From Flaccisagitta enflata (Eukaryota; Chaetognatha; Sagittoidea; Aphragmophora), in NCBI GenBank assembly GCA_965153355.1, contig OZ231126.1, positions 82,584,001 to 82,648,000 of the forward strand: a stretch of 64,000 nucleotides of DNA. The letters run 5' to 3'. Under the pieces are notes generated by a model, which saw only the letters and a list, made by a program, of their open reading frames with translations, did not search any database and was not told the DNA's origin. The position numbers and the translations under genes are program-made. Positions within the stretch are counted from its first letter, which is position 1. Each line of letters starts with the position of its first letter. Shown piece by piece: positions 13,401 through 63,640 of the stretch.

Positions 13401-13716
13401 AAGGCTAGTAGGTACCTATGATAATCAAAAATTCCTTTTATTATGATTTACGAGTACGATAATAATCTTCAATTACATACAATTATAACTACCACTAACT
13501 ACAAAATGACATAGCTGCATGATCACTAAATGAGATGATTACATGATTTATTCCTTAGAATGACCAACTGACCGACCGACCAACAGACCGACACAGCATT
13601 GGTATCTTACCAACCTCTTTTAATTTTATGCGCACCCGGCCTCGTTAATATTGATCTCGAAAAAAAGGGAAAACCCATATGAAATTTTATCTTAATTATT
13701 AGTTCCTCTTCAGAAC
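10469..13716. other. Non-coding region upstream of Sfmbt
   Basis: No supported exon. It contains scattered GACCGACC and GGTC words of the hairpin-ended repeat family near 11995-12160, 12600-12650, 12785-12845 and 13560-13595. It should include the Sfmbt promoter and any 5' exon, but I found no diagnostic core promoter element. Confidence 0.45.
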
Positions 13717-31960
<18,244 letters not shown>

Positions 31961-32075
31961 ATTCTCGGTCGCAGTGTGATATGACTTATTTGATAAGACA
32001 TTCGAGCGTTTTTTGAGTAGTCATTAGCAATCGTGATTTAATATTATTATTATTATTTTTATCATTATTATTTGT

Positions 32076-32142
<67 letters not shown>

Positions 32143-32589
32143 TGTTGCAAGTAGCAGTAGCTAGCATTGGGATCTTCTTTTAAGTCTAGAATTCTTATCC
32201 CCCCACTTTATTTCTGCATGTTTGTCACCGTCATGAAATTGAAAAGAATTATTAGCTATGCTATGATTATTTTGAGCAGTGATTCAAGTGATTAATGTTT
32301 TTCTTTCTTTCCTTAAACATTACAATGGTACAGGTTGAGATAAAGATGAACATCGTAGTAAATAGCCCTTAGCTTCATAGATAGACTGGCAATGAGAAAG
32401 AAAAACCATGAAGGCAATAGGAAATATAATTGAGCTGGGAAATGAACTTGATCACAAAGGGACAATCAACAAATCAAGGAGTGCGTTTATGAGTAATTTG
32501 ATCAAGAACGAAATGAAGAAACAAACTTTTTTCAACGGTAGAAACGGTTGAAGAAGCGAAAGGAAAAACATCATCATCATGACTTTTGA
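31961..32589. other. Sfmbt-Rab11 convergent intergenic region
   Basis: Holds both 3' UTRs. A (CT)n block spans about 32079-32139. On the minus strand a TTTATT at 32207-32212 reads AATAAA, suitable for Rab11. I see no clear AATAAA for Sfmbt on the plus strand. Confidence 0.6.
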
Positions 32590-38664
<6,075 letters not shown>

Positions 38665-39013
38665 GACTGTTGTTGTACTGAGATCCGAAAGGCAGTTTTA
38701 AGAAATCGACGACAATTTATATATTAAGACTTTAAGGACGGCTCCCTATTTTTAACTGAGTATCATTCCACGATTTTAGGCACACAAGTGGTTGAATTAG
38801 AGATAAGAGGTTGTCTTCTCTTCTCTTGATGAGTTGAAAAATTTGTATGCGATTATCTTAGAGCTTGTCAAAAAATGAAAAAGTTTCTTGTCTTATCTGA
38901 AAAAATGGGTGTTTTTCTCGATCAGAGATTAGAAATAATAAGTTACTCGAGAGTCGAGACTGAAGCAGTCAATGAATACATTTTCTCTACCTTGGTGCGT
39001 ACAAATATTGAAC
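38665..39013. other. Rab11 5' flank
   Basis: Unique-looking sequence next to the Rab11 start. It probably contains the 5' UTR and promoter. I see no exon or diagnostic element. Confidence 0.4.
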
Positions 39014-39205
39014 AAGTGACGCGGGGTCACAATATCGTTGCGGACAGGTGGTCAGGCCCCTCCCAACACCCCTTTCAACACAGACACACACACACAAAAA
39101 GTTTCTAAAACGCTTGTTTTCCTACTTTTTGACTCAATCATTACCAACGGACAGACGGACGGACGGACAAAGCCTCTTTTAGAGTTGCGTGTCCGCAACT
39201 AAAAA
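39014..39205. repeat. Hairpin-ended repeat, copy g
   Basis: CAAGTGACGCGGGGTCACAA at one end and AGAGTTGCGTGTCCGCAACT at the other, with GACGGACGGACGGACAAAGC before the second stem. Confidence 0.8.
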
Positions 39206-40259
39206 TGCTGATCTCAGTTTCGCATACTCGAGTCGAAATTTTTCTTTTGAAACTACTGATAAGAACTACAATCAACGCATGACTCAATGGGAAAACATCT
39301 TATCAGAAGAACAGGATGTATCACAGAGCAAGGCCGTATACAGGCGGACACTCGATCAGAAGAAAAATACTAGTGCTTGCAGTTTGGCAGGGGCCAATTT
39401 CGTATCACCCTGAAACAGCATTACGGAAAGACGGACGTATCTTCCTACGGACGGATGGACTTGCATACGGACACAACGTCTTAAAGAGCCGTTTAGGTCA
39501 TAGCAAGCGACTAAAACTGTTGAAGAATGAGGGGGGCGTGCGATTTTGTGCAATTGATCGGATCGAGTTTATCTCTGATTCACTCGGTGTTCAGTACGCT
39601 GTCAACCTGGAAAAAAAGGATTGTGTGGTTTGAGATTCGAGAAAAAGAAAAGTTTTTTTTATCAGCAATGCGGTGATCCGCGAGGAAAATTAAAGCCTCA
39701 TCGACTATCTTGCTTCTTGCTTATTTTTAGGTGCGACAAAGCACCTCTATAACTGGCTGATCTGTCGGTCGGTCGGTCACGCATTCGTTCGACGATCCAC
39801 ACGTCGCACCTATTGGCCTACTTGGCCTTGTTCTGGTTTACGAGGTCGGCCAAGGCCGACGTTTGCAGAGACTAAACTTGACAAACCAACCGAGAGACGA
39901 GTTACTTGCAACAATGGCGCCATGGCCCATGAGTGCTTGCCTTGTGACCACTAAAACTATTTGAGGTCTATTTAGGTATTATGCAGATGGATAGGTGTAC
40001 GAGGAATTCCCTGCCATAAGGGATTGAAGAAAACGAAGTTATGTGGAAACAATTTTGGTCATGGTCAAAGAAATCGAGCCCGTCATAGGAAGTCGATGCG
40101 TTTGCCGCGCCATTCTCAATCAGTCGTAACGACCGACGAACCAACAGAGAAAGCCGCTAAAAGCTGACTCTAGCCTCTGATAGTAGATTCAAGGCTTTGG
40201 CGGCTTGGATGGGAGGCAACTAAAGGGGGAATTAATCGCAAAAGCGTTAGATGGTCACT
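39206..40259. other. Intergenic, unassigned
   Basis: No supported gene. A further hairpin-type repeat is suggested at 39731-39840 (GGTGCGACAAAGCACC stem, GGTCGGTC run, TTGGCCTTGTTC end). Confidence 0.4.
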
Positions 40260-40289
40260 TTAGCTTGTAATGAAATGACTAAAACCTAA

Positions 40290-41040
40290 AAAATCGAAAT
40301 TCTACGAGCAGTTCATGTTGAGGAGCTGTCTTGGGCTTCTATTGTCATCATTTTCAGCTTTAAAAGTTAACATCTTGGTTGCCGCGCCTTACCTTGAACT
40401 CTCCATGGGTCAAGGGGAAACTAAAAACTTCAAATTGCTCAAATCAAAATTTCGACTGCAGATTTGAAAACTGTCTGTTGAAAGTGCTTTTCTTTTTTCA
40501 AAATTCCTTCGGGATCATTGTCAAAATCCACGCTCAAGATTTATAAATAAGGTAAGTTCAATGACGAATCGTCATCGCAAGCGCCGGTAGTATAATACTG
40601 AAATCGACTTGTAATTTCATGATGGAGAGTACAGTGCAGAGAAGCAAAAACGAACAATTTTGCCTTGTTAGTTTTTGCTTTCTGCACTGTACTCTCCATC
40701 ATGAAATTACAAGTTGTTTTCAGGTAAGTTCAATGATTTTACAAAGAAATTAAAAGGAAAGGTATGTTTCGCGATATTTGACAGCACTTTCGACCACCTA
40801 ATTGGAATATCAAAAAAAGGAAAACACTTTCAATAGACAGTTTTGTCCACAGATTCCAAATCTGCAATCAGAATTGGAATTTGAGAACTTTGAAATTTTT
40901 GATTTCCTACAGGGGTAGGGTTTACAGAAGGAAAGGTGCGCCACCTAAAATTAGAATTTCAAAGCTAATATTGATTTCAATAGAAGACTGAGACAGTCCC
41001 ACAACATGATCTGCTCGTAGAATGTTAATTTCATTGCTTT
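40290..41040. mobile_element. Foldback element with a near-perfect central hairpin
   Basis: Outer arms pair around ATTCTACGAGCAG (left 40310, right 41005), CTGTCTGTTGAAAGTG (40470) and GCAGATTTG. The centre 40607-40714 is a hairpin with about 47-bp arms. Exact ends are not clear. Confidence 0.7.
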
Positions 41041-41259
41041 CTGTCATTTACAGTATGATTTTTTTGTCCGCGACGGAATACCATTCCGACGCAGACTATA
41101 ATTCGAGGCGGATGGAAGTCGTCGTTGTCGTTGTCGTCGTTGTCGTCGTCCACACTTTTAAAAATGGGCTAACTTTTGAACGCCTTGACCGATTTGCTTC
41201 ATATTTGGATAGAAGTTGTATTAGGGTAAGCCGCTTTGCAGCCTGTGCGTATGTTATGA

Positions 41260-42016
41260 TCCGACCCACCCAACCGGCCCAACCAGCCTACCAGCCTAAA
41301 AGTGAAAAACGTGCATAACTTCAGCATTTTTCTACCAATTGGGCTAAAATTTGGTATAAAGTCCCTAAATGGAAGGACTCAACATATGTATTTGATTTGT
41401 AAAGATTTTAACATGCCAACTGGCCAAACCGGCCTACCACCCAACCAGCCTACCAGCCTAAAAGTGAAAAACGTGCATATCTTTGGCATTTTTCAGCCAA
41501 TTTGGTTAAAACTTGGTATTTGGTCTCTAAATGGAAGGACTCTACATATGTGTTTGATTTGTAAAGATTTTAGCATGCTAACGGGCCAAACCGGCCAACC
41601 ACCCAACTAGCCTATTAGCCTAAAAGTGAAAAACATGCATAACTTTGTCATTTTTTAACTGATTTGGTTAAAACTTGGTACGTAGTCTCTAAATGGAAGG
41701 ACTCTACATAAATGTGTATGATTTGTATAGATCTTAGCATGCTAACCGGCCAAACCAGCCTACCGCCCAACTGGCCTACCAGCCTAAAATAAAAAACTTG
41801 GATAGGTTTGGCATTTTTCAACCAATTTGGTTGAAATTTGGTATGTAGTCTCTAAATGTAAGGACTCAACATATGAATTTGATTTATAAACATTTAAGCA
41901 TGCTAACTGGCTAAACCAGCCTACTACCCAACCAGCCTACTGGCCTAAAAGTGAAACAAGTGCATAACTTGGGTACTTTTCAACCAATTTGGTTGAAACT
42001 TGGTATGTAGTCTCTA
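41260..42016. repeat. About 165-bp tandem repeat, five copies
   Basis: The marker TCTCTAAATGGAAGGACTC recurs about every 165-170 bp (41365, 41525, 41690, 41855), with ACCAGCCTACCAGCCTAAAA between units. The fifth unit is interrupted by the element at 42017. Confidence 0.85.
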
Positions 42017-42779
42017 CAGGGTCTTCAATCTCATTTGACACAAAAAGAACCTATATTGCGCAAAAACTAATTTATTATTCAATGTGATTTTTTTTCCCCA
42101 TGAAAGCACTATGTATGACGTTTTTTGTATCAAAATTTCATGGGACTGGGTCTTGTAGTTTGGCAGAAATCAAAATTTGAAGTTAGGCAGTGAATGCAAC
42201 AAAAAATGCTGTTTTCTTGCTACTTTTGACTTAGAAAACATATAAAATTCGAGGTGCTTTGAGCCAGAGATGTTGATTTCAGAAAAGTGATAGATTATAA
42301 CTACCTAAAGTTAGAAATTGTCAGGATTTATCATATAACTTTAATTTATAGGCAAAAACTTTAAAAATTTTAGCAAAATTCTTAGAAAAACTGTAACAAA
42401 GATTGTTTTTTCCCAAAAAAGAAGAAAAATGTTGAATATGATAAGATTTCAAAGGACTCTTTTCTCATATACAAAAACTGGATGAAATTATCTGCCATTC
42501 AAGACCAATCTCACATCTGTAGCTCAAAGCGTTCAGAAATGAGGGCAGTCTGAAGATGAAAGGTCAAAACCTCAAAGTCAAAAAAATCCGTCAATCTCAT
42601 CATGACATCTTTCACTTTAAAATGGGATATCTCTCAAATTAATTGACCCAGTACCATGAAATTTGGACACAAAAAACGTCATATGTAGTGCTTTTATGAG
42701 AAAAAAAATCAAGCCAAGAAGTTGATTTATTTTTGCGTAATATAGGTTTTTTTTGTGTCAAATGAGATTGAAGCCCCTG
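42017..42779. mobile_element. Foldback element inserted in the 165-bp tandem repeat
   Basis: Ends CAGGGTCTTCAATCTCATTT (left) and CAGGGGCTTCAATCTCATTT (right, other strand) are flanked by TA (42015-42016 and 42780-42781). Removing the element and one TA restores GTCTCTAAATGGAAGG, exactly the neighbouring repeat unit. Arms pair over more than 150 bp (GACGTTTTTTGT, ATGAAATT). No coding frame. Confidence 0.93.
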
Positions 42780-42836
42780 TAAATGGAAGGACTCAGCACA
42801 TGAATTTGATTCCGGTCAAACCGGCCAAACCACCAT

Positions 42837-43100
42837 TTCACAACGCCATTTGACAACGCCATTTGACAACGCCGTTTGACAACGCCGTTTGACAACGCCG
42901 TTTGACAACGCCGTTTGACAACGCCGTTTGACAACGCCATTTGACAACGCCGTTTGACAACGCCGTTTGACAACGCCGTTTGACAACGCCGTTTGACAAC
43001 GCCGTTTGACAACGCTGTTTGACAACGCCGTTTGACAACGCCGTTTGACAACGTCGTTTGACAACGCCGTTTGACAACGCCATATGACAACACCGTTTGA
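42837..43100. repeat. 13-bp minisatellite TTTGACAACGCCG, about 20 copies
   Basis: Near-perfect 13-bp units with CCG/CCA variation. The VVKRRCQTALSNG-type frames are artefacts, open in three minus-strand frames because 13 is not a multiple of 3. Confidence 0.95.
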
Positions 43101-43125
43101 CCCCAGTCGCGGACCCATACTCTTT

Positions 43126-43870
43126 TAAGATTTTTCTAATGAGACAAAAGATGACGACATAAATCATTGACAAAAACGGAAAGACTAAAATTGCTCATTG
43201 GAAAATAATCAAAATGAGCATTTTTTGAAATCAGCGATTTTTTTCTTCAAACCTTTGCCATTTCTAAACGAATAAAGCTACAATTACCAGCAACGTCGCA
43301 TTTGAAAGGATTTTCGGAGAACTTTCAAACGGTCATGGATTTTCTATGGTTCAGGTCCTTAGTGAAGTAAAAATTAGCAAAACAAAGTGTTCGCTTTTTG
43401 GGCAGCGGCCCTAAAGGGCATTCCAGGCCCCAAATCAGCCCTCCAGGCCTCAAATCTGCGCCCAAGGCCTAAGGCCTGCCCCCAGACCTCAAACCCCGCC
43501 TCAATTACCTCTTAGGCCTGCTATAGTCCCCCTCAGGACGTCTGGAAATTCCCCCCTGTGTCCTACAGGACATCGGCCCTTTGGGGCCGCTGCCCTGCTC
43601 TCACTCCACTACTTCACTTGATCACCCCAAGCAGGGCATCGGGTACCGCTGACCATGTGCGATCCTTGGATGACTAGTTTTCTTTGCCATAGGAGCAGGA
43701 AGAAATTGATATTTTCACTTTAAATGTAAATTGAAGCTAAACTACTTGAAATTTGGGATGAATAAATGCCAAAACCAACTCTTTCAGGCATTTTTTTCAG
43801 AACTTGATTATGTCGATCCATTTATGATTTATGTCGTCATCTTTTGTCTCATTTGAAAAAAATCATACTG
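43126..43870. mobile_element. Foldback element with nested GGGCAGCGGCCC-family repeat
   Basis: TAATGAGACAAAAGATGACG on the left (43138) pairs with CGTCATCTTTTGTCTCATTT on the right (43835). The interior 43396-43680 is a full copy of the GGGCAGCGGCCC family. Confidence 0.75.
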
Positions 43871-43901
43871 TAGGTCAGTGATACCCGAATTGTGCCTTCT
43901 T

Positions 43902-44264
43902 AGATGCGTCCTCGCATCTCTATAAAAGGGTGTGTCCCTTGGTCTGTCTGTCTGTCTGTCTGAATGTCTGAGTGAAACACGAAAATTTTAAAACAGGATT
44001 TTTAGGGTTTTCTCTTCATTTCTCTTTATGTATCTTCCTGTCCCTTCCTGTCTCTTGTATTTCTTATGTCTCTTTCGTCTCTTTTGTCTGGCGTGGCGTG
44101 GGGGGGGGGGGTGAGGTAGTAATCAGTTTATATATTTCTCTCTATCCCAATATCTTGATATCTTCTCATCATTATATCTCAATATCTTTAAATCTTGATA
44201 ATTTGTATTTTAATATCTTACATCTAAAGAGGACGCATCTATTGGACATCTCTTGGCCTTGTTT
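43902..44264. repeat. Hairpin-ended dispersed repeat, copy h (long form)
   Basis: Stem AGATGCGTCCTCGCATCT at the left, GTCTGTCTGTCTG, an ATATCTT-rich middle and the right tail GGACGCATCTATTGGACATC then TCTTGGCCTTGTTTT. Its right half is homologous to 25500-25706. Confidence 0.8.
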
Positions 44265-44522
44265 TTAGTCGCGTGCTACGCGACTCTTCACCCCGCTTTG
44301 TCCGTCCGTCGGTCGATCGGTCGGTCGGTTGGTTGGTTGGTTGGTTGGTCGGTCGGTCGGTCGGTCGGTCCCCATTTTACTTTTTTTATTCGTTTTACCT
44401 TTTTGACCTCACCACTCCTGCCCAAATGGTCTAGTGACCTTAAATACGGCCCGTGCCCACCCGCACGGCCTGTGCCCACCCACACGCGACTTCGGTAGCC
44501 GTGTATCCGGCCTTGTTACATA
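44265..44522. repeat. Hairpin-ended repeat, copy i
   Basis: TAGTCGCGTGCTACGCGACT at the left end, (GGTC)n at 44310-44370, and CACACGCGACTTCGGTAGCC then GTGTATCCGGCCTTGTT at the right end. It abuts copy h directly. Confidence 0.85.
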
Positions 44523-44671
44523 AATGGCTAGTGATCCCCTCTGACCGATGTTCAAATGTGCCCTCCCTCCATTTGTGTTCCAGAGAAAAAGATGTTTAAT
44601 TTATTTATGTGAAAGCACAGGTCATCGCGTCGGCCTCATTGTCTTTTTTAAAGGTGGAGTATATTTTTAGT

Positions 44672-44898
44672 TGCGGACACGCAACTCCATAACAGGCTTT
44701 GTCCGTCGGTCCGTCCGTCCGTTGGTCGGTCCGTCGAGCTCGAGTTGAAAACGCGAAAAATGAGCATTTATGTTACTGCAGTGGTTATTGTGGGTGTGTG
44801 AGTGCGTGGCCGGAGTGGTAAGGGTGGGGTGGGGTGGGGTTTGGGTGAGGCTGGGGCCCACCCGTCCGCAACGATATTAAGACCCGCGTCACTTGTTT
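44672..44898. repeat. Hairpin-ended repeat, copy j
   Basis: TTAGTTGCGGACACGCAACT at the left, GCTTTGTCCGTCGGTCCGTC inside, and CGCAACGATATTAAGACCCG then CGTCACTTG at the right. Opposite orientation to copies c and g. Confidence 0.85.
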
Positions 44899-44943
44899 CT
44901 CATTTCTTGGTCAAGGTAACTCTAACGCTAAGGTCATTGGCTA

Positions 44944-45241
<298 letters not shown>

Positions 45242-45409
45242 CACGCATACACACACATGACCCGGGGTTAGAATACCGTTGCGGAAGGGTAGGCACTGGG
45301 CAAGGGCATACAACCCCAGCCCCTACATACCAGGGGCGTAAAAAAAAGGGTCGCTGGGTTTTACAACCATTGCGACTGCTGTTGGAGAGAAAAAAAAAAC
45401 AAAAGGAAA

Positions 45410-45598
45410 ACAAGGCCAGATACACGGCCAATACCAGTCGCGGACGGGTGGGCAGGGGCGGAAATGCGCGTTTTCACACTTTCAAACTCGATCACCTCGG
45501 ACCAACCAACCAACCAACCGACCGACTGACCAACCGACCGACCGACCGACCGACCGACGGACAAAGCCTCTTATAGAGTCACTAGTCCGCGACTAAAA
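45410..45598. repeat. Hairpin-ended repeat, copy k
   Basis: CAAGGCCAGATACACGGCC, then AGTCGCGGACGGGTGGGCAG, (CCGA)n, and GAGTCACTAGTCCGCGACTA at the right end. Confidence 0.8.
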
Positions 45599-45792
<194 letters not shown>

Positions 45793-45945
45793 CTCTGAGG
45801 ATTACTTTCTGACTCAGAACAATTTAGAGAATTTAACTAGTTATTATTGATATTCATTAGAACTCAAAACTTGTTGGGACACAGACTGGGGGTGGCTACC
45901 CAGTACCCACATAACTTTGGCTCCCAATCCCATACGCCGTTGCTT

Positions 45946-45947
<2 letters not shown>

Positions 45948-46037
<90 letters not shown>
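45948..46037. repeat. (CA)n microsatellite
   Basis: About 90 bp of uninterrupted CA. Confidence 0.95.
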
Positions 46038-46040
<3 letters not shown>

Positions 46041-46199
46041 GCGTCATTTTAAAAGTTAGATTTCGCACTTATCAACGACGCGACGGTCGGACAAAGCCTT
46101 TATAAAGAGAGTTGTGTGTCCGAAACAATTGCATTCGTTCTCACAAATAATTTCAAGTTTCGGGAGGTTGCGGGGTCTAGGGGAACAGCTACTACTACA

Positions 46200-46640
46200 T
46201 AACTAGTTTCTCTTACCTTCACGGCCTAACCCTTAACAAATTTTACTCAGATCATTCAAGACCACCAGTGCAATGAGTGCACATGGAACACGTAGTGAAT
46301 GAGGGCGGAAGGGGAGGGGAAGTGTTGGTCTTTGCCTTGGGTAAGTGTCCATGTTGTCTTTTTGTTTCCTCAAAATATCGCCGCCCCACCATTAAGAACT
46401 TAGCTTCCTTGCCTTCCGTCCTCATCTTTGTCACGCCAAATTGTGCCGAACGTTTCCTCTTCATTCTTTCCACAACTTACGTTCATTCATTTACATGTTT
46501 GATGACTGATGATGTGTCGAGCAACAGAACCGGATGCTTCTCGCTAGCGGTTTGCAAGCTGGAGCATGCTCCGAGCCACAACAAGACAACGACCGTCGTA
46601 CGTTACAATTTACCTTGTTTCGACTGATTCTACTCCAATC
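46200..46640 (+). other. Unique segment with a good 5' splice site; possible upstream exon
   Basis: Non-repetitive sequence with a strong donor G|GTAAGT at 46339-46344. An ATG at 46282 reads MEHVVNEGGRGGEVLVFAL up to it. It lies 1.5 kb upstream of the SLC12A9 start and could be a 5' exon. A minus-strand frame here (46252-46464, MKRKRSAQFGVTKMRTEGK) is an alternative that I cannot assign. Confidence 0.2.
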
Positions 46641-47039
46641 GCAATTCTACAACGACCAGCAACCATAATGCGAACACAGATGACCTGAATGTGAAAATTC
46701 CTCCATTTGGAGTTTAATCCTTTTTAAGTATTCGAATCTGGCTGAGAAATGATAAAGATCACCGGGTTGCTGATGACTTTTGAGCGAAGACGCGCTTGTT
46801 AGTAGATTAAACATTGTCATTAGGATCGCATTGACTGATTCATCTTTTGACGGATTTATTAATTCATTCTTCCCTTTCACTTCAAGTATGAGTGATTGTG
46901 ATTCAGCTTATTCGTGATTATGTGCCAACTAGCCCATAGGTCATACACACGCCCTCTTGTTTTGGTTCCAATTCTAGATCTGAGAATGTGACACTTGTGT
47001 TTGCACTACGAAACGACTAAGCCACTTGCGTGCTTCGCA

Positions 47040-47485
47040 TAGCAAAAAATTTGATTTTCTTCTCGTTCCGCTAACCCAATATGGAGTGAAAAAAATCATG
47101 AAGATGACCGTTTTCCTTTTCTCAAAATTCCTTCATCTTCCGTTTTTGTTTTGGCCTTAAAGTTTACTCAGAATTCCCAGAATTCAGCAAAATCCTGTGT
47201 AGTCTTGTTACAAAAGGAACAATTGTTAGTTTTAAAAAACCATGATTTTTGTGAAAATAAATCAAAATATCAGAGCATAAGTTACGTAAGAGCTTGTGAA
47301 AAAGCAGGTTAACAATTCTTTAAAATGCAGAAGTTTATAAAAGCTAATTCAGAGAAGATCAGCATACTTTTTTATCCCACTGCAATATACAAATTAGGCT
47401 CTCAAAAACAATTTTCTAAAAAATGGAAGATGAACAATTTTTGATAAAAGAAAAATGGTAAAGGTCCTAAAATTGCCCACTCCAC
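47040..47485. repeat. Dispersed repeat, inverted copy of 7250-7690
   Basis: CGCTAACCCAATATGGAGTG, AAGTTTACTCAGAATTCCC and TACAAAAGGAACAATTGTTA appear in the same order on the opposite strand at 7250-7690. Confidence 0.85.
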
Positions 47486-47868
47486 ATTAGGTAAAGAGAA
47501 TGAAAAGAAATAAGCAACTTTTGCTATGTGAAGCACCCAACTAAGCCACAGCTTCTGTGCCGTTGCAACAAGGATTTTAGGATGATTTCAAACTAGATTT
47601 GATGACGATGAAGCATTCAACTTTAAAGCAAGGACGCGGAAATTCAGTTATTTGGACCTCAAACACACGATGCCGATGATGTGAATGAGGGGAATCGGAT
47701 CCATGATGTTCGGTTGGACTTGACTCGTGTCCTTTCAGTGACCAGAAATCTGTGGGTCGACGTCATCCAAGTAAAGAGATAGAGAGATTACAAGTGTGAG
47801 TTTGGAATTGGTTTTCATTGGAGCAGCCTAATACATTCGCTGGCCTGCGACAAAAAGAAGAAGAAAAA

Positions 47869-61925
<14,057 letters not shown>

Positions 61926-62174
61926 GTCAGTCACAACACCAACAGTAAGTATTTGCAGAAGAGCGGAATGTTCCCTGGAACAACATTGCTGTCATTGGAT
62001 CAAGAGTTGTGTCTTTTATCTAATTTAAAAATGTCAATTTATTGATATTAGGAAATAAAAAACATTTGTTTGTTACGTATATAATCACAAGAAAATTAGA
62101 AAAAGCCAAAAACATCATCAAAGAAAGTTTCAGTCAGCTAAACTATATGCAATCAATGATTTTAATTATCAACT

Positions 62175-62343
62175 TTTTAGTCGCAGACTAGCGACTCTAC
62201 AAGAGGCTTTGTCCATCCGTCCGTCCGTCCATCCGTTGGTCGGTTGGTCCGTGGTGATCGAGTTGAGACAGTGCGAAAACGCGGATTTCCGCCCCTGCCC
62301 ACCCGTCCGCGACTGGTATTGGCCGTGTATCCGGCCTTGTTTC
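62175..62343. repeat. Hairpin-ended repeat, copy o (SLC12A9 intron 11)
   Basis: TTTTAGTCGCAGACTAGCGA at the left, GTCCGTCCGTCC inside, CCCACCCGTCCGCGACTGG then GTATCCGGCCTTGTTT at the right. Confidence 0.85.
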
Positions 62344-62429
62344 TCTGGAATCTTCCACAGCATGGAGTGACAATGATTCAAGCAAAATTTGAGAATCTTA
62401 TTTCAATAGCTTGATATTATGAAATATCT

Positions 62430-62559
62430 AAATATCTAAATATCTATATTATGAAATAAGTAAATATAAATATAATGTAAATATATATATATATAAATAA
62501 AATATAAATATATATATATATAAATATAATATAAATATATAAATAAATAATACATACAT

Positions 62560-62608
<49 letters not shown>

Positions 62609-63030
62609 AATATATATAATATATAAATATATATGAATATATAATATATATAATAGAGGTGGGGGAAATGCACCTTAGTCAACAGATAAAGTTGCAGGTG
62701 AAGGAAATGTCATAATATGATAAGAATAGATAGTATGCCAAGTTTCAGGGCCTTTGGAACAGTTTCAGCCTAGCCCTCCACCCCCCTGATTTCCCATAGA
62801 AAATGTATAGGAATGATTTTGGCCTCAAAAGTTTCCTATCTTTTATAATGGGGCAGGAGGGGGGTGGAGGGCTAGGCTAAAACTGTTCCAATGGCCCTGA
62901 AACTTATCATATTATGACATTTCCTTCACCTGCAACTTGATCTGTTGACTAAAGTGCATTTCCCCCACCTCTAATATATAATATATAAATATAATATAAA
63001 AATCTAAATATCTATATTATGAAATATCTA
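62430..63030. repeat. AT-rich (TA)n and ATAAATAT satellite, split by a foldback
   Basis: ATATATAAATAT-type sequence on both sides of 62656-62971. Confidence 0.9.
62656..62971. mobile_element. 316-bp near-perfect hairpin element
   Basis: GAGGTGGGGGAAATGCACCT on the left and GAGGTGGGGGAAATGCACTT on the right (other strand) are flanked by TA. Nearly the whole element is self-complementary (GCCTAGCCCTCCACCCCC against GGGGGTGGAGGGCTAGGC). Confidence 0.92.
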
Positions 63031-63052
63031 AACCTTGATTTGGCTAACTTCC

Positions 63053-63640
63053 TACAGGGTCATCAATCTCGACTGGGAAAAAGTGTTAAGCTATTGCTCT
63101 CAGCTGCTTCTTCTCACTAGTCTGGAATTTCTTATCTTTTATAGTACTATGTTTGACGTTTTTTGTGTCAAAATTTCATTAACCTGTGTTAAATGCTTTG
63201 ACCACAACATCAATTTAAAGAAAAACAAGCATTTTCAGATAACTATGGCAAAAAAAAAAAAAAAAAAAAAGAGACACATTCTTTTTCAATGTTTCACATT
63301 CATCCAATGAGAAAATCATAGCAAAATCCATGACCGTTTTAAAGCTCTTCAAAAGATCTTCAAAATGGGACCATGCTGGATGTTGTAGCTTTATTCGTTT
63401 AGAAATGACAGAGGGATAAAGAGTAGATGGTCAAGACTCAAAAAGCCACAATGAAAAAGCTGTTCCTTTTTGTTAGTTTTTAAAAAACCGTGAAAAAAAA
63501 TCTTTGTGAACTTTTTTTTTCAAGGTATTTTTAAAGATTTTTGAATTTTCTTTCATTCAAGACCAATCCCAGATCTGTAACTCAAACCGTTTAAAAGTTA
63601 GAGCTCGTCAAAGTGAACTACTTCTTATTAAAACCTTCTG
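63053..63640. mobile_element. Incomplete foldback relative of the 42017 element
   Basis: The left end CAGGGTCATCAATCTCGACT and GTTTGACGTTTTTTGTGTCA resemble the 42017 element. AAGACCAATCCCAGATCTGT (63561) is a shared inner word. The right end was not found. Confidence 0.5.

Noticed and set aside
41057-41110. Sequence ccgcgacggaatac resembling the start of Sfmbt exon 1
   Set aside because: Only 14 bases match; such a match is expected by chance in a 64-kb self-comparison and no further similarity follows.
42837-43100. Regularly spaced short repeats suggestive of a CRISPR array
   Set aside because: The 13-bp units are contiguous with no spacers, and the genome is an intron-bearing eukaryote.
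42758-43173. Minus-strand frames with repeated VVKRRCQTALSNG units that look like a repeat protein
   Set aside because: A 13-bp DNA repeat reads the same protein unit in three frames; this is period arithmetic, not a gene.
44265-44522. tRNA-like fold suggested by the stem TCGCGTGCTACGCGA
   Set aside because: No anticodon, D or T arm arrangement, and no B-box motif; the stem is the shared end of the hairpin-ended repeat family.
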